64,000 nt of DNA from contig NZ_CP107903.1 of assembly GCF_036013955.1 (NCBI RefSeq), positions 3,720,001-3,784,000 on the forward strand, read 5' to 3'. This DNA is from Streptomyces sp. NBC_00459. GTDB taxonomy: Bacteria; Actinomycetota; Actinomycetes; Streptomycetales; Streptomycetaceae. Every line of letters starts with the position of its first letter. Positions within the stretch are counted from its first letter, which is position 1. Both the position numbers and the translations under genes were made by a program. Below are positions 43,088-51,948 of this stretch, in pieces. Below the pieces are notes generated by a model. The model did no database searches and was not told the origin of the DNA. It worked only from the letters and a program-made list of their open reading frames with translations.

Positions 43088-43543
43088 TCAGAGCAGCTCG
43101 GTGACGGTACCGCCGGCGGCGGTGATCTTCTCCTTGGCGGAGCCGGAGACGGCGTCGACCGTCACCTGCAGCGCCACGGAGATCTCGCCCTGGCCGAGGA
43201 CCTTGACGAGGCTGTTCTTGCGAACCGCACCGTTGGCGACGAGCCCCTCGACGGTGACTTCGCCACCCTCCGGGTACAGCGACGCCAGCTTGTCGAGGTT
43301 CACGACCTGGTACTCGGTCTTGAACGGGTTCTTGAAGCCCTTGAGCTTCGGGAGACGCATGTGGAGGGGCATCTGGCCACCCTCGAAGCGCTCCGGAACC
43401 TGGTAACGAGCCTTCGTGCCCTTGGTACCACGTCCAGCCGTCTTACCCTTCGACGCCTCACCACGACCCACACGGGTCTTGGCGGTCTTGGCGCCCGGGG
43501 CAGGACGAAGGTTGTGGATCTTGAGCGGGTTGTTCTCCGCCAT
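43088..43543 (-). CDS. rplO: Ribosomal protein L15
   Basis: 151 residues: NPLKIHNLRPAPGAKTAKTR start, GRGEASKGKTAGRGTKGTKAR, and PEGGEVTVEGLV near the C-terminus. It is a late-assembling 50S protein. It starts two bases after the rpmD stop. Confidence 0.97.
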   Translation of the reverse strand: MAENNPLKIHNLRPAPGAKTAKTRVGRGEASKGKTAGRGTKGTKARYQVPERFEGGQMPLHMRLPKLKGFKNPFKTEYQVVNLDKLASLYPEGGEVTVEGLVANGAVRKNSLVKVLGQGEISVALQVTVDAVSGSAKEKITAAGGTVTELL

Positions 43544-43545
43544 GA

Positions 43546-43728
43546 TCAGTCGACCTCCTCAACCGTCACGAGGTGGCGGACGGTGTGAACCATTCCGCGG
43601 AACTCGGGGCGGTCCTCCTTGACGACCACGGTGTTGATCCCCTTGAGACCAAGGGACCGCAGGGTGTCACGGTGGTTCTGCTTGCTGCCGATGTACGACT
43701 TCGTCTGCGTGACCTTGAGGCGAGCCAT
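43546..43728 (-). CDS. rpmD: Ribosomal protein L30
   Basis: 60 residues: MARLKVTQTKSYIGSKQNHR, LRSLGLKGINTVVV and RGMVHTVRHLVTVEEVD. The ATG at 43728 shares a base with the rpsE stop (TAATG), so the two are coupled. The longer open frame upstream lies inside rpsE and is not used. Confidence 0.97.
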   Translation of the reverse strand: MARLKVTQTKSYIGSKQNHRDTLRSLGLKGINTVVVKEDRPEFRGMVHTVRHLVTVEEVD

Positions 43729-44333
43729 TACGCACCCGCTCCCGCACGCGCACGGAGCAGAGCCGCGGGGGCGACGTCCTCGAGGGGCAGACCACGGCGA
43801 GCCGCGATCTCCTCGGGACGCTGCAGGCCCTTGAGGGCCGCCACGGTCGCGTGCACGATGTTGATCGCGTTCGACGAGCCGAGCGACTTCGACAGGATGT
43901 CGTGAACGCCGGCGCACTCGAGGACAGCACGCACCGGGCCACCGGCGATAACGCCGGTACCGGGGGAAGCAGGCTTGAGCAGGACGACGCCCGCGGCCTT
44001 CTCGCCCGTGATCGGGTGCGGGATGGTGCCCTGGATACGGGGGACCTTGAAGAAGTGCTTCTTGGCCTCTTCAACACCCTTGGCGATCGCGGCCGGCACC
44101 TCCTTGGCCTTGCCGTAACCGACACCGACGGTGCCATCGCCATCGCCCACTACGACGAGCGCAGTGAAGCTGAAGCGACGACCACCCTTCACAACCTTGG
44201 CGACGCGGTTGATCGCGACAACGCGCTCAACGTACGCGGTCTTCTCGGCGGCAGCAGCGCCGCCGTCACGGCCCTTCCGGTCCCGCCGCTCGCCGCCACC
44301 GGCACCGCTTCCGCGGCGCTGGGGTCCAGCCAT
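43728..44333 (-). CDS. rpsE: Ribosomal protein S5
   Basis: 201 residues. A Gly/Arg-rich N-terminal extension (MAGPQRRGSGAGGGERRDRK) precedes the core: VERVVAINRVAKVVKGGRRF, GKAKEVPAAIAKGVEEAKK and GSSNAINIVHATVAALKGL. It affects decoding fidelity. The loop in which spectinomycin resistance changes occur (VVKGGRRFSF) looks unmodified. Confidence 0.97.
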   Translation of the reverse strand: MAGPQRRGSGAGGGERRDRKGRDGGAAAAEKTAYVERVVAINRVAKVVKGGRRFSFTALVVVGDGDGTVGVGYGKAKEVPAAIAKGVEEAKKHFFKVPRIQGTIPHPITGEKAAGVVLLKPASPGTGVIAGGPVRAVLECAGVHDILSKSLGSSNAINIVHATVAALKGLQRPEEIAARRGLPLEDVAPAALLRARAGAGA

Positions 44334-44404
44334 TGGATTACCTCTCTCTTTTTCCGCTAGCTACGCTGCGCTGCGACGGTTAAGTCGCGAGCGCGACGGG
44401 CGGC

Positions 44405-44791
44405 TCAGAACTTGAGCCCGGCTTCGCGGGCGGCGTCGGCCAGGGCGGCGATACGCCCGGCGTACCGGCTGCCACCACGGTCGAACACGACGGTCTCGAC
44501 ACCGGCGGCCTTGGCGCGCTCGGCGACGAGTGCGCCGACCTTGCCGGCCTGCGCCGACTTGTCTTCGCCCTCGTTACCGCGGATCGAGGCGTCCAGGGTC
44601 GACGCCGACGCCAGGGTGTGACCCTTGATGTCGTCGATGACCTGGGCCACGATGTGGCGGTTCGAGCGGGTTACCACCAGGCGAGGACGCTCACCGGTTC
44701 CGTTGACCTTCTTACGGATCCGGATGTGACGACGCTTGATGGCAGCACGCTTGTAAGCGTCGCCCTTAGCGATCTTCGTACCGTATGCCAT
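44405..44791 (-). CDS. rplR: Ribosomal protein L18
   Basis: 128 residues: AYGTKIAKGDAYKRAAIKRR start, ERPRLVVTRSNRHIVAQVID core, and the end VVFDRGGSRYAGRIAALADA then AREAGLKF. It binds 5S rRNA with L5. It starts three bases after rplF. Confidence 0.97.
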   Translation of the reverse strand: MAYGTKIAKGDAYKRAAIKRRHIRIRKKVNGTGERPRLVVTRSNRHIVAQVIDDIKGHTLASASTLDASIRGNEGEDKSAQAGKVGALVAERAKAAGVETVVFDRGGSRYAGRIAALADAAREAGLKF

Positions 44792-44794
44792 GGC

Positions 44795-45334
44795 TTACTT
44801 ACCCGCCTTTCCGACCTTGCGCCGGATGACTTCGCCCTCGTACTTGACACCCTTGGCCTTGTACGGGTCGGGCTTGCGCAGCTTGCGGATGTTGGCCGCA
44901 ACCTCGCCGACCTTCTGCTTGTCGATGCCCTCGACCGAGAACCGCGTGGGGTTCTCGACCTTGAAGCTGATGCCCTCGGGGGCGTCGACGGTGATCGGGT
45001 GGCTGTAGCCGAGCGCGAACTCAAGGCTCGTGCCCTTCGCCGCCACGCGGTAACCGACACCGCTGATCTCGAGCTTCTTCACGTAACCCGCGGTCACGCC
45101 GGTGATCATGTTCGCCACCAGCGTGCGGGACAGGCCGTGCAGGGCCTTGTTCTGACGCTCGTCGTTGGGGCGGGTGACGTTGAGAACGCCGTCCTCACCC
45201 TTGGCGATGTCGATCGGCGCAGCGACGGTGTGGGAGAGGGTGCCCTTGGGGCCCTTCACCTGGACCGTACGGCCGTCGATGGTGACGTCCACGCCGGCGG
45301 GAACCGTGATGGGGAGCTTGCCAATACGCGACAT
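44795..45334 (-). CDS. rplF: Ribosomal protein L6
   Basis: 179 residues: SRIGKLPITVPAGVDVTIDG start and the signature KPDPYKAKGVKYEGEVIRRK near the end. It lies at the base of the L7/L12 stalk, near the factor-binding site. Confidence 0.97.
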   Translation of the reverse strand: MSRIGKLPITVPAGVDVTIDGRTVQVKGPKGTLSHTVAAPIDIAKGEDGVLNVTRPNDERQNKALHGLSRTLVANMITGVTAGYVKKLEISGVGYRVAAKGTSLEFALGYSHPITVDAPEGISFKVENPTRFSVEGIDKQKVGEVAANIRKLRKPDPYKAKGVKYEGEVIRRKVGKAGK

Positions 45335-45355
45335 AGCTGTTTCCTCCGTTCCCTT

Positions 45356-45754
45356 CTACCAGACGTAGGCGAGGACTTCTCCGCCTACGCCCTTCTTGCC
45401 GGCCTGCTTGTCGGTGAGGAGACCGTGCGACGTGGAGATGATCGCCACGCCGAGGCCACCGAGCACCTTGGGCAGGGAGGTGGACTTCGCGTACACACGC
45501 AGACCCGGCTTCGAGATCCGCTTGATGCCCGCGATGGAGCGCTCACGGTTCGGGCCGAACTTCAGCTCGAGGACGAGCTTCTTGCCGACTTCGGCGTCCT
45601 CGACCTTCCAGCCGGTGATGAAGCCCTCCTGCTGGAGGATCTCCGCGATGTGCGACTTGATCTTGCTGTGCGGCATCGCGACATCGTCGTGGTACGCCGA
45701 GTTCGCGTTACGCAGACGAGTCAGCATGTCCGCGATCGGATCAGTCATGGTCAT
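45356..45754 (-). CDS. rpsH: Ribosomal protein S8
   Basis: 132 residues: TMTDPIADMLTRLRNANSAY, PHSKIKSHIAEILQQEGFI and STSHGLLTDKQAGKKGVGGE then VLAYVW. S8 is the classical spc operon regulator in E. coli; whether that holds here is unknown, but a 218-bp leader separates it from rpsZ. Confidence 0.97.
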   Translation of the reverse strand: MTMTDPIADMLTRLRNANSAYHDDVAMPHSKIKSHIAEILQQEGFITGWKVEDAEVGKKLVLELKFGPNRERSIAGIKRISKPGLRVYAKSTSLPKVLGGLGVAIISTSHGLLTDKQAGKKGVGGEVLAYVW

Positions 45755-45972
45755 GAATTGGCCTTCGGCCTCTCTCGCCGGGGTTTCCTGGATGCGCCAT
45801 CCCTCTCCCCACTCACTCAGTGGCGGGACGGGTGCGGTGCGGGGGACCTACGGCGTAGTAAGTCGTACGGGCGGCAATCAGGCGCCCAACCCTCCCAGCC
45901 TAAGCCATGGAGGGGTGGGCACCTGACCACCCATTTGCTTACCGAGAGCTTCCGGAATCCCGAATTAGGGGA
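45755..45972 (-). promoter_or_regulatory. 218-bp gap between rpsZ and rpsH
   Basis: No gene. This is the longest break within the spc genes. It contains GGGCG/CGCCC arms around GCAATCAGG (about 45868-45886) and TTGGGC followed 16 bases later by TACGAC, a possible internal promoter. It may hold a leader that controls rpsH and the genes after it. Confidence 0.35.
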
Positions 45973-46158
45973 TTACCAGGAGCTCTTGGTCACGCCCGGC
46001 AGCTCGCCACGGTGAGCCATCTCACGAAGGCACACGCGGCACAGGCCGAACTTGCGGTACACGGAGTGCGGACGGCCACAGCGCTGGCAGCGCGTGTAGC
46101 CACGTACACCGAACTTGGGCTTACGAGCAGCCTTGGCAATCAGAGCCTTCTTCGCCAT
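45973..46158 (-). CDS. rpsZ: Ribosomal protein S14, zinc-binding type Z
   Basis: 61 residues with four Cys ligands in RCQRCGRPHSVYRKFGLCRV then CLRE. This is the short zinc-containing S14 of Gram-positives; a longer zinc-free copy is usually encoded elsewhere under Zur control. It sits five bases after rplE. Confidence 0.97.
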   Translation of the reverse strand: MAKKALIAKAARKPKFGVRGYTRCQRCGRPHSVYRKFGLCRVCLREMAHRGELPGVTKSSW

Positions 46159-46163
46159 CTCGC

Positions 46164-46721
46164 TTACGCCTCCTTGAAGGGGAAGCCGAGGTGACGGAGG
46201 AGCGCGCGGCCCTCAGCGTCGTTGGTCGCCGTGGTCACCACGGTGATGTCCATACCCCGGGTGCGGTCGATCTTGTCCTGGTCGATCTCGTGGAACATGA
46301 CCTGCTCGGTGAGACCGAAGGTGTAGTTGCCACGGCCGTCGAACTGCTTGGGAGACAGACCACGGAAGTCGCGGATGCGCGGAAGCGCGAGCGACAGGGT
46401 GCGGTCCAGGAACTCCCACATGCGGTCGCCACGAAGCGTGACGTGGGCACCGATCGGCTGACCCTCACGCAGCTTGAACTGCGCGATGGACTTGCGGGCC
46501 TTGGTGACGGCCGGCTTCTGACCGGTGATCGTGGTGAGGTCGCGGATGGCGCCCTCGATCAGCTTGGAGTCGCGGGCGGCATCGCCCACACCCATGTTGA
46601 CCACGATCTTGACGAGGCCGGGGATCTGCATGACGTTCTCGTAGGAGAACTCCTCACGCAGCTTGCCCGCGATGTCCTCGCGGTACTTCGTCTTGAGACG
46701 CGGAGTCGTGGTGGTAGTCAT
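46164..46721 (-). CDS. rplE: Ribosomal protein L5
   Basis: 185 residues: LREEFSYENVMQIPGLVKIV, NMGVGDAARDSKLIEGAI, and TRGMDITVVTTATNDAEGRA then LLRHLGFPFKEA. It binds 5S rRNA. The ATG shares a base with the rplX stop (TGATG). Confidence 0.97.
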   Translation of the reverse strand: MTTTTTPRLKTKYREDIAGKLREEFSYENVMQIPGLVKIVVNMGVGDAARDSKLIEGAIRDLTTITGQKPAVTKARKSIAQFKLREGQPIGAHVTLRGDRMWEFLDRTLSLALPRIRDFRGLSPKQFDGRGNYTFGLTEQVMFHEIDQDKIDRTRGMDITVVTTATNDAEGRALLRHLGFPFKEA

Positions 46722-47044
46722 CAGATGTCCTCACCCGTCCGCTTGGCAACGCGGATCTTGTTGCCCTCGTCGTCGAAGCGGTAACCGACACGCGTGACAA
46801 CCTTGTTGCCGTCCTTCTCAACGACCAGCTGGACGTTGGAGACGTGGACGGGCGCCTCGGTCGTGACGATGCCGCCGGCCTGCGAACCCTTTGCGGTCGG
46901 GCCGGCCTTGGTGTGCTTCTTGACCCGGTTGACACCCTCGACCAGGACGCGGTCCTCACGGGGGAAGGCCGCGATGACCTTGCCCTGCTTGCCCTTGTCC
47001 TTACCGGTGATGACCTGAACCAGGTCGCCCTTCTTGATCTTCAT
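46721..47044 (-). CDS. rplX: Ribosomal protein L24
   Basis: 107 residues: MKIKKGDLVQVITGKDKGKQ, GKVIAAFPREDRVLVEGVNR. The KOW motif is at the N-terminus. It starts 50S assembly. Two bases separate it from rplN. Confidence 0.97.
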   Translation of the reverse strand: MKIKKGDLVQVITGKDKGKQGKVIAAFPREDRVLVEGVNRVKKHTKAGPTAKGSQAGGIVTTEAPVHVSNVQLVVEKDGNKVVTRVGYRFDDEGNKIRVAKRTGEDI

Positions 47045-47046
47045 GC

Positions 47047-47415
47047 TTACAGCACCTCCGGCGCGAGCGAGATGATCTTCATGAACTTCTTCTCGCGCAG
47101 CTCCCGGCCCACCGGGCCGAAGATACGGGTGCCACGAGGGTCGCCGTCGTTCTTCAGAACAACAGCGGCGTTCTCGTCAAAACGGATGTACGAGCCGTCC
47201 GGACGGCGGCGCTCCTTGACGGTGCGAACGATGACGGCCTTGATGACGTCACCCTTCTTCACGTTGCCACCGGGGATCGCGTCCTTGACGGTGGCGACGA
47301 TGACGTCGCCGATGCCCGCGTAGCGGCGACCGGAGCCACCGAGGACACGGATGCAAAGGATTTCCTTCGCACCAGTGTTGTCGGCGACACGCAGTCGCGA
47401 CTCCTGCTGGATCAC
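47047..47415 (-). CDS. rplN: Ribosomal protein L14
   Basis: 122 residues: MIQQESRLRVADNTGAKEIL, GSGRRYAGIGDVIVATVKDA, FDENAAVVLKNDGDPRGTRI and VGRELREKKFMKIISLAPEV. It lies at the subunit interface. A 104-bp gap separates it from rpsQ. Confidence 0.98.
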   Translation of the reverse strand: MIQQESRLRVADNTGAKEILCIRVLGGSGRRYAGIGDVIVATVKDAIPGGNVKKGDVIKAVIVRTVKERRRPDGSYIRFDENAAVVLKNDGDPRGTRIFGPVGRELREKKFMKIISLAPEVL

Positions 47416-47519
47416 GTCTATCTCCTGATTGTCTGCCGGTTCCCGGCGAGCTCCGCAAGGGTTCTGCGGAGCTCACCGAGCCTGGCGGAACTGTCCTGCG
47501 GGGGTGCCCGCAGGAGGAC

Positions 47520-47810
47520 TTACTTGGCCTTCTCGAGGATCTCGACGATGCGCCACCGCTTCGAGGCGGACAGCGGCCGGGTCTCCATGATGAGGACACG
47601 GTCGCCGACGCCGGCAGCGTTCTGCTCGTCGTGGGCCTTGAGCTTGTTGGTACGGCGGATGACCTTGCCGTACAGCGCGTGCTTCACGCGGTCCTCGACA
47701 GCGACGACGACGGTCTTGTCCATCTTGTCGCTGACGACGAGACCCTCACGGGTCTTGCGGAAGCCACGGGCCTCAGTGGTGCTCTGCTCAGTCACGTTGC
47801 TCTCGCTCAT
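47520..47810 (-). CDS. rpsQ: Ribosomal protein S17
   Basis: 96 residues. A 15-residue N-terminal extension is followed by RKTREGLVVSDKMDKTVVVA and ALYGKVIRRTNKLKAHDEQN. The ATG shares a base with the rpmC stop (TGATG). Confidence 0.97.
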   Translation of the reverse strand: MSESNVTEQSTTEARGFRKTREGLVVSDKMDKTVVVAVEDRVKHALYGKVIRRTNKLKAHDEQNAAGVGDRVLIMETRPLSASKRWRIVEILEKAK

Positions 47811-48034
47811 CAGGCGCTCTCCACCGTTTCGATGCCCAGCTCGCGCTCACGCATCAGGGTGTAGATCCGCGCGATGTCCTTGCGGACGGCCTTGAGCCGC
47901 CCGTGGTTCTCGAGCTGACCGGTCGCCGCCTGGAAGCGGAGGTTGAACAGCTCTTCCTTGGCTTCGCGGAGCTTGTTGAGAAGCTCCTCGTCACCCAGTT
48001 CGCGCAGCTCGGACGCCTTGGTACCGGCCGACAT
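47810..48034 (-). CDS. rpmC: Ribosomal protein L29
   Basis: 74 residues from the ATG at 48034, which overlaps the rplP stop (TGATG); a GTG one codon earlier is less likely. Sequence: TKASELRELGDEELLNKLRE, AKEELFNLRFQAATGQLENH and RLKAVRKDIARIYTLMRERE. It lies near the tunnel exit. Confidence 0.96.
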   Translation of the reverse strand: MSAGTKASELRELGDEELLNKLREAKEELFNLRFQAATGQLENHGRLKAVRKDIARIYTLMRERELGIETVESA

Positions 48035-48453
48035 CACGCTTCACCTGCCTCGCGCTTGACGATCCGGCACTTCATCGGCAGCTTGTGGGCTGCGCGAGTG
48101 AGGGCCTCACGGGCGATCTTCTCGTTGGGGTAGGACAGTTCGAACATGACCCGGCCCGGGTGCACGTTCGCGATCCACCACTCGGGGGAACCCTTACCGG
48201 AACCCATGCGGGTCTCGGCAGGCTTCTTCGTGAGCGGGCGGTCCGGGTAGATGTTGATCCAGACCTTGCCGCCACGCTTGATGTGGCGGGTCATCGCGAT
48301 ACGGGCCGCCTCGATCTGGCGGTTGGTCACGTATGCCGGCGTGACGGCCTGAATGCCGTACTCGCCGAACGAGACCGCCGTACCGCCCTTGGCCATGCCA
48401 CGGCGCTTCGGGTGGTGCTGCTTGCGGTGCTTGACCCTACGGGGGATCAGCAT
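48034..48453 (-). CDS. rplP: Ribosomal protein L16
   Basis: 139 residues: MLIPRRVKHRKQHHPKRRGM, TRHIKRGGKVWINIYPDRPL, TKKPAETRMGSGKGSPEWWI. It helps to place the A-site tRNA. Five bases follow rpsC. Confidence 0.98.
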   Translation of the reverse strand: MLIPRRVKHRKQHHPKRRGMAKGGTAVSFGEYGIQAVTPAYVTNRQIEAARIAMTRHIKRGGKVWINIYPDRPLTKKPAETRMGSGKGSPEWWIANVHPGRVMFELSYPNEKIAREALTRAAHKLPMKCRIVKREAGEA

Positions 48454-48458
48454 TTCGG

Positions 48459-49307
48459 TCAGGCCTCCGTTCCGGTGCTTTCAGCAGCCGGAGCGGCAGC
48501 CGCCGGAGCCTCGGCCTTGGGGGCCTCGGCAGCGGGAGCCTGCTGCGGCTTGCGGCCGCGGCCGCCACGCTCGCCACCACGGCCACCACCACGGGCCGGA
48601 CGGTCGCTGCCGCCACCGGCACCGCCGCGGGCCGGGCGGTTACCCGCACGGGCAGCAGCGTTCTCGGCGCGGACCTCGGCGATGTTCTTGACGTCGCCCT
48701 TGTAGATCCAGACCTTCACACCGATACGGCCGAAGGTCGTCTTGGCCTCGAAGAAGCCGTAGTCCACGTTCGCGCGGAGCGTGTGCAGGGGCACACGGCC
48801 CTCGCGGTAGAACTCCGAGCGGGACATCTCGGCGCCGCCGAGACGGCCACCGCACTGGATCTTGATGCCCTTGGCGCCGGCCTTCATCGTCGACTGCATG
48901 CTCTTACGCATGGCCCGACGGAAGGAGACACGCGAGGACAGCTGCTCGGCGACGGCCTGAGCGACCAGCTGAGCGTCGAGCTCGGGGTTCTTGACCTCGA
49001 GGATGTTGAGCTGGACCTGCTTCTTGGTCAGCTTCTCCAGGTCGCCGCGGATACGGTCGGCCTCGGCGCCACGGCGGCCGATGACGATGCCCGGACGCGC
49101 GGTGTGGATGTCGACGCGGACGCGGTCACGGGTGCGCTCGATCTCAACCTTCGAGATGCCGGCGCGCTCCATGCCGGACGTCATCATCCGACGGATGGCG
49201 ACGTCTTCACCGACGTAGTCCTTGTACAGCTTGTCGGCGTACCACCGGGACTTGAAGTCCGTGGTGATGCCGAGCCGGAACCCATGCGGGTTAACCTTCT
49301 GGCCCAT
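48459..49307 (-). CDS. rpsC: Ribosomal protein S3
   Basis: 282 residues. MGQKVNPHGFRLGITTDFKS start, KH domain with PGIVIGRRGAEADRIRGDL, and GVKVWIYKGD. A Gly/Arg-rich then Ala/Pro/Glu-rich tail of about 60 residues follows, typical for actinobacteria. It shapes the mRNA entry tunnel. The ATG overlaps the rplV stop. Confidence 0.97.
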   Translation of the reverse strand: MGQKVNPHGFRLGITTDFKSRWYADKLYKDYVGEDVAIRRMMTSGMERAGISKVEIERTRDRVRVDIHTARPGIVIGRRGAEADRIRGDLEKLTKKQVQLNILEVKNPELDAQLVAQAVAEQLSSRVSFRRAMRKSMQSTMKAGAKGIKIQCGGRLGGAEMSRSEFYREGRVPLHTLRANVDYGFFEAKTTFGRIGVKVWIYKGDVKNIAEVRAENAAARAGNRPARGGAGGGSDRPARGGGRGGERGGRGRKPQQAPAAEAPKAEAPAAAAPAAESTGTEA

Positions 49308-49654
49308 TACCGGGTTCCTTCCTTGCTGCTGACGACCACGGTGATGTGGCTGGTCCGCTTGCGGATCCGGTAGGCGCGACCCTGGGCACGCGGACGGAAC
49401 CGCTTCAGAGTCGGACCCTCGTCGACGTACGCCTCGGTGATGACGAGGCTGCCGGCGTCGGTGTGGTCGTAGTTGTGTGCGGCGTTGGCGATGGCGCTGT
49501 CAAGCACCTTGCCGACCGGCACGCTCGCGGCCTGCGGGGCGAAACGCAGGACCGCCTGAGCCTCCGTGGCATCCATGCCACGGATAAGGTCCACCACGCG
49601 GCGGGCCTTCATGGGCGTAACGCGGATGTACCGCGCCTGGGCCCTGGCTTCCAT
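49307..49654 (-). CDS. rplV: Ribosomal protein L22
   Basis: 115 residues from the ATG at 49654, which has GGAAGG six bases upstream; two ATGs further up are less likely. MEARAQARYIRVTPMKARRV start; the loop that reaches the exit tunnel ends in RFRPRAQGRAYRIRKRTSHI. Confidence 0.97.
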   Translation of the reverse strand: MEARAQARYIRVTPMKARRVVDLIRGMDATEAQAVLRFAPQAASVPVGKVLDSAIANAAHNYDHTDAGSLVITEAYVDEGPTLKRFRPRAQGRAYRIRKRTSHITVVVSSKEGTR

Positions 49655-49696
49655 GGTTGTCCTTCCAGTGTCTGTCATGGTCGATTCCACCCCGCG

Positions 49697-49978
49697 TTAG
49701 CGGCGCTTCGACTTCCGGTCGTCCTTGACGTGACCCCGGAAGGTGCGCGTCGGCGAGAACTCGCCGAGCTTGTGGCCGACCATCGACTCGGTGACAAACA
49801 CCGGGATGTGGGTCTTGCCGTTGTGCACCGCGATCGTGTGGCCGAGCATGGCCGGGATGATCATCGAGCGACGGGACCAGGTCTTGATGACGTTCTTGGT
49901 ACCGGCTTCGTTCTGTACGTCCACCTTCTTGATGAGGTGTCCGTCGACGAAGGGTCCCTTCTTGAGACTGCGCGGCAT
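49697..49978 (-). CDS. rpsS: Ribosomal protein S19
   Basis: 93 residues: MPRSLKKGPFVDGHLIKKVD, VHNGKTHIPVFVTESMVGHK, LGEFSPTRTFRGHVKDDRKS. It lies in the 30S head. Confidence 0.98.
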   Translation of the reverse strand: MPRSLKKGPFVDGHLIKKVDVQNEAGTKNVIKTWSRRSMIIPAMLGHTIAVHNGKTHIPVFVTESMVGHKLGEFSPTRTFRGHVKDDRKSKRR

Positions 49979-49990
49979 CTAAACCCGCTC

Positions 49991-50827
49991 CTAGCGCTTC
50001 TTGTTCGTCTTGCGGCGGCGGACGATGTACTTGTTCGAAGCCTTCTTCGGCGAACGAGTACGACCCTCCTTCTGACCCCACGGCGAGACCGGGTGACGAC
50101 CACCGGAGGTCTTGCCTTCACCACCACCGTGCGGGTGGTCAACCGGGTTCATCGCCACACCGCGGACGGTCGGGCGGACGCCCAGCCAGCGCTTGCGGCC
50201 GGCCTTGCCCCAGTTGATGTTGCTCTGCTCGGCGTTGCCGACCTCGCCGACCGTGGCGCGGCAGCGCTGGTCGACCAGGCGGATCTCACCGGAGGGCATA
50301 CGAAGGTGGGCCATCGTGCCCTCCTTCGCCAGCAGCTGCACCGAGGCACCGGCGGAGCGGGCGAACTTGGCGCCGCCACCGGGACGGATCTCGATCGCGT
50401 GGATCGTGGTACCGACCGGGATGTTGCGGAGCGCCAGGTTGTTGCCCGGCTTGATGTCGGCCCCAGGACCGTTCTCGACGCGGTCACCCTGCGACAGGTT
50501 GCGGGGGGCGAGGATGTAGCGCTTCTCGCCGTCCGCGTAGTGCAGCAGCGCGATGCGCGCGGTGCGGTTGGGGTCGTACTCGATGTGCGCGACCTTCGCC
50601 GGCACGCCGTCCTTGTCATGGCGACGGAAGTCGATGACGCGGTAGGCGCGCTTGTGTCCGCCACCCTGGTGGCGAACGGTCACACGACCGGAATTGTTAC
50701 GGCCGCCCTTGCTGTGCAGGGGGCGAACCAGCGACTTCTCCGGCGTGGACCGCGTGACCTCGACGAAGTCGGCGACGCTGGAGCCACGGCGGCCCGGCGT
50801 AGTCGGCTTGTACTTGCGGATTCCCAT
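49991..50827 (-). CDS. rplB: Ribosomal protein L2
   Basis: 278 residues: MGIRKYKPTTPGRRGSSVAD start, and the highly conserved RGVAMNPVDHPHGGGEGKTS near the C-terminus, with the His needed for peptidyl transfer centre assembly. Confidence 0.98.
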   Translation of the reverse strand: MGIRKYKPTTPGRRGSSVADFVEVTRSTPEKSLVRPLHSKGGRNNSGRVTVRHQGGGHKRAYRVIDFRRHDKDGVPAKVAHIEYDPNRTARIALLHYADGEKRYILAPRNLSQGDRVENGPGADIKPGNNLALRNIPVGTTIHAIEIRPGGGAKFARSAGASVQLLAKEGTMAHLRMPSGEIRLVDQRCRATVGEVGNAEQSNINWGKAGRKRWLGVRPTVRGVAMNPVDHPHGGGEGKTSGGRHPVSPWGQKEGRTRSPKKASNKYIVRRRKTNKKR

Positions 50828-50865
50828 TTCTCAGTCCTCGTCCGATATCGGACGATCCGACCCGC

Positions 50866-51285
50866 TTACGCGGCCGGACCGCCGAAGATGTCGATACGGT
50901 CGCCCTCGGCGAGGGTCACGATCGCGCGCTTGGTGTCAGCGCGCTTACCGAAACCGCTCTTGGTGCGCTTGCGCTTGCCGATGCGGTTGATCGTGTTGAC
51001 CCCGGTGACCTTGACCGAGAAGACCGCCTGGACGGCCTGCTTGATCTGGGTCTTGTTGGTGCCGGGAGCGACGATGAACGTGTACTTGTTCTCGTCGATG
51101 AGCGCGTAGCTCTTCTCGGACACGACCGGCTTCAGCAGGACGTCACGGGGGTCCGTGTACGACTTGCTGACCGGCGTGACGACGGTGTTCTTGCCCTCGG
51201 CCTCGTGACGCTTCGCCTTGGCGACGCGCGCGGCCTTGGCGGCCTTGGCCGCCTTGGAGGCAATGGCGGGGTGACGGATCGCCAT
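50866..51285 (-). CDS. rplW: Ribosomal protein L23
   Basis: 139 residues. A basic Ala/Lys-rich extension of about 40 residues precedes the core: DPRDVLLKPVVSEKSYALID, NKYTFIVAPGTNKTQIKQAV. It is the docking site at the tunnel exit for trigger factor and SRP. The ATG shares a base with the rplD stop. Confidence 0.97.
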   Translation of the reverse strand: MAIRHPAIASKAAKAAKAARVAKAKRHEAEGKNTVVTPVSKSYTDPRDVLLKPVVSEKSYALIDENKYTFIVAPGTNKTQIKQAVQAVFSVKVTGVNTINRIGKRKRTKSGFGKRADTKRAIVTLAEGDRIDIFGGPAA

Positions 51286-51941
51286 CAGACCTCGCTCCCT
51301 TCGGTGTCAGTGGCCTTGGGGCCGGACACGAAGGACTCGAAAGCGGCCTGGGTGAAGACCACGTCGTCCGAGACGAGAACGTCGTACGTGTTCAGCTGGC
51401 CCGGGTCCAGGATGTGCACCTGGGGCAGGTTGCGGGCGGAAAGCAGCCCGGCCTCGTCGGAGCGCTCGATGACCAGGAGCACGTTCTTGCGCTCGCTGAC
51501 CTTGCCGAGGAAGCTCTTCGCGGCCTTGGTGGAGGGGGTGTCGCCCTCGATCACGCCGGTGATGACGTGGATACGAGCGTTGCGGGCCCGGTCGGTGAGG
51601 GCGTGGCGCAGGGCCGCGGCCTTCATCTTCTTCGGGGTCCGCTGCGAGTAGTCACGCGGGGTGGGGCCGTGAACGACGCCACCGCCGGCGAACTGCGGCG
51701 CACGGGTCGAACCCTGACGGGCGCGGCCGGTGCCCTTCTGACGGTAGGGCTTCCTACCGCCACCACGGACCTCGGCGCGGGTCTTGGTCTTGTGCGTGCC
51801 CTGACGGGCAGCGGCCAGCTGTGCGACGACGACCTGGTGAAGCAGCGGGATGCTGATCTTCTCTACGTCGAAGATCTCCGCGGGGAGCTCGACGCTTCCG
51901 GTCTTCTCGCCAGCGGGCGAAAGGATGTCAACAGTGCTCAT
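51285..51941 (-). CDS. rplD: Ribosomal protein L4
   Basis: 218 residues from the ATG at 51941 (STVDILSPAGEKTGSVELPA). The tunnel loop includes RGGGRKPYRQKGTGRARQGS. L4 controls the S10 operon in some bacteria. The frame open upstream lies in rplC and is not used. Confidence 0.97.
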   Translation of the reverse strand: MSTVDILSPAGEKTGSVELPAEIFDVEKISIPLLHQVVVAQLAAARQGTHKTKTRAEVRGGGRKPYRQKGTGRARQGSTRAPQFAGGGVVHGPTPRDYSQRTPKKMKAAALRHALTDRARNARIHVITGVIEGDTPSTKAAKSFLGKVSERKNVLLVIERSDEAGLLSARNLPQVHILDPGQLNTYDVLVSDDVVFTQAAFESFVSGPKATDTEGSEV

Positions 51942-51948
51942 CGGTACC

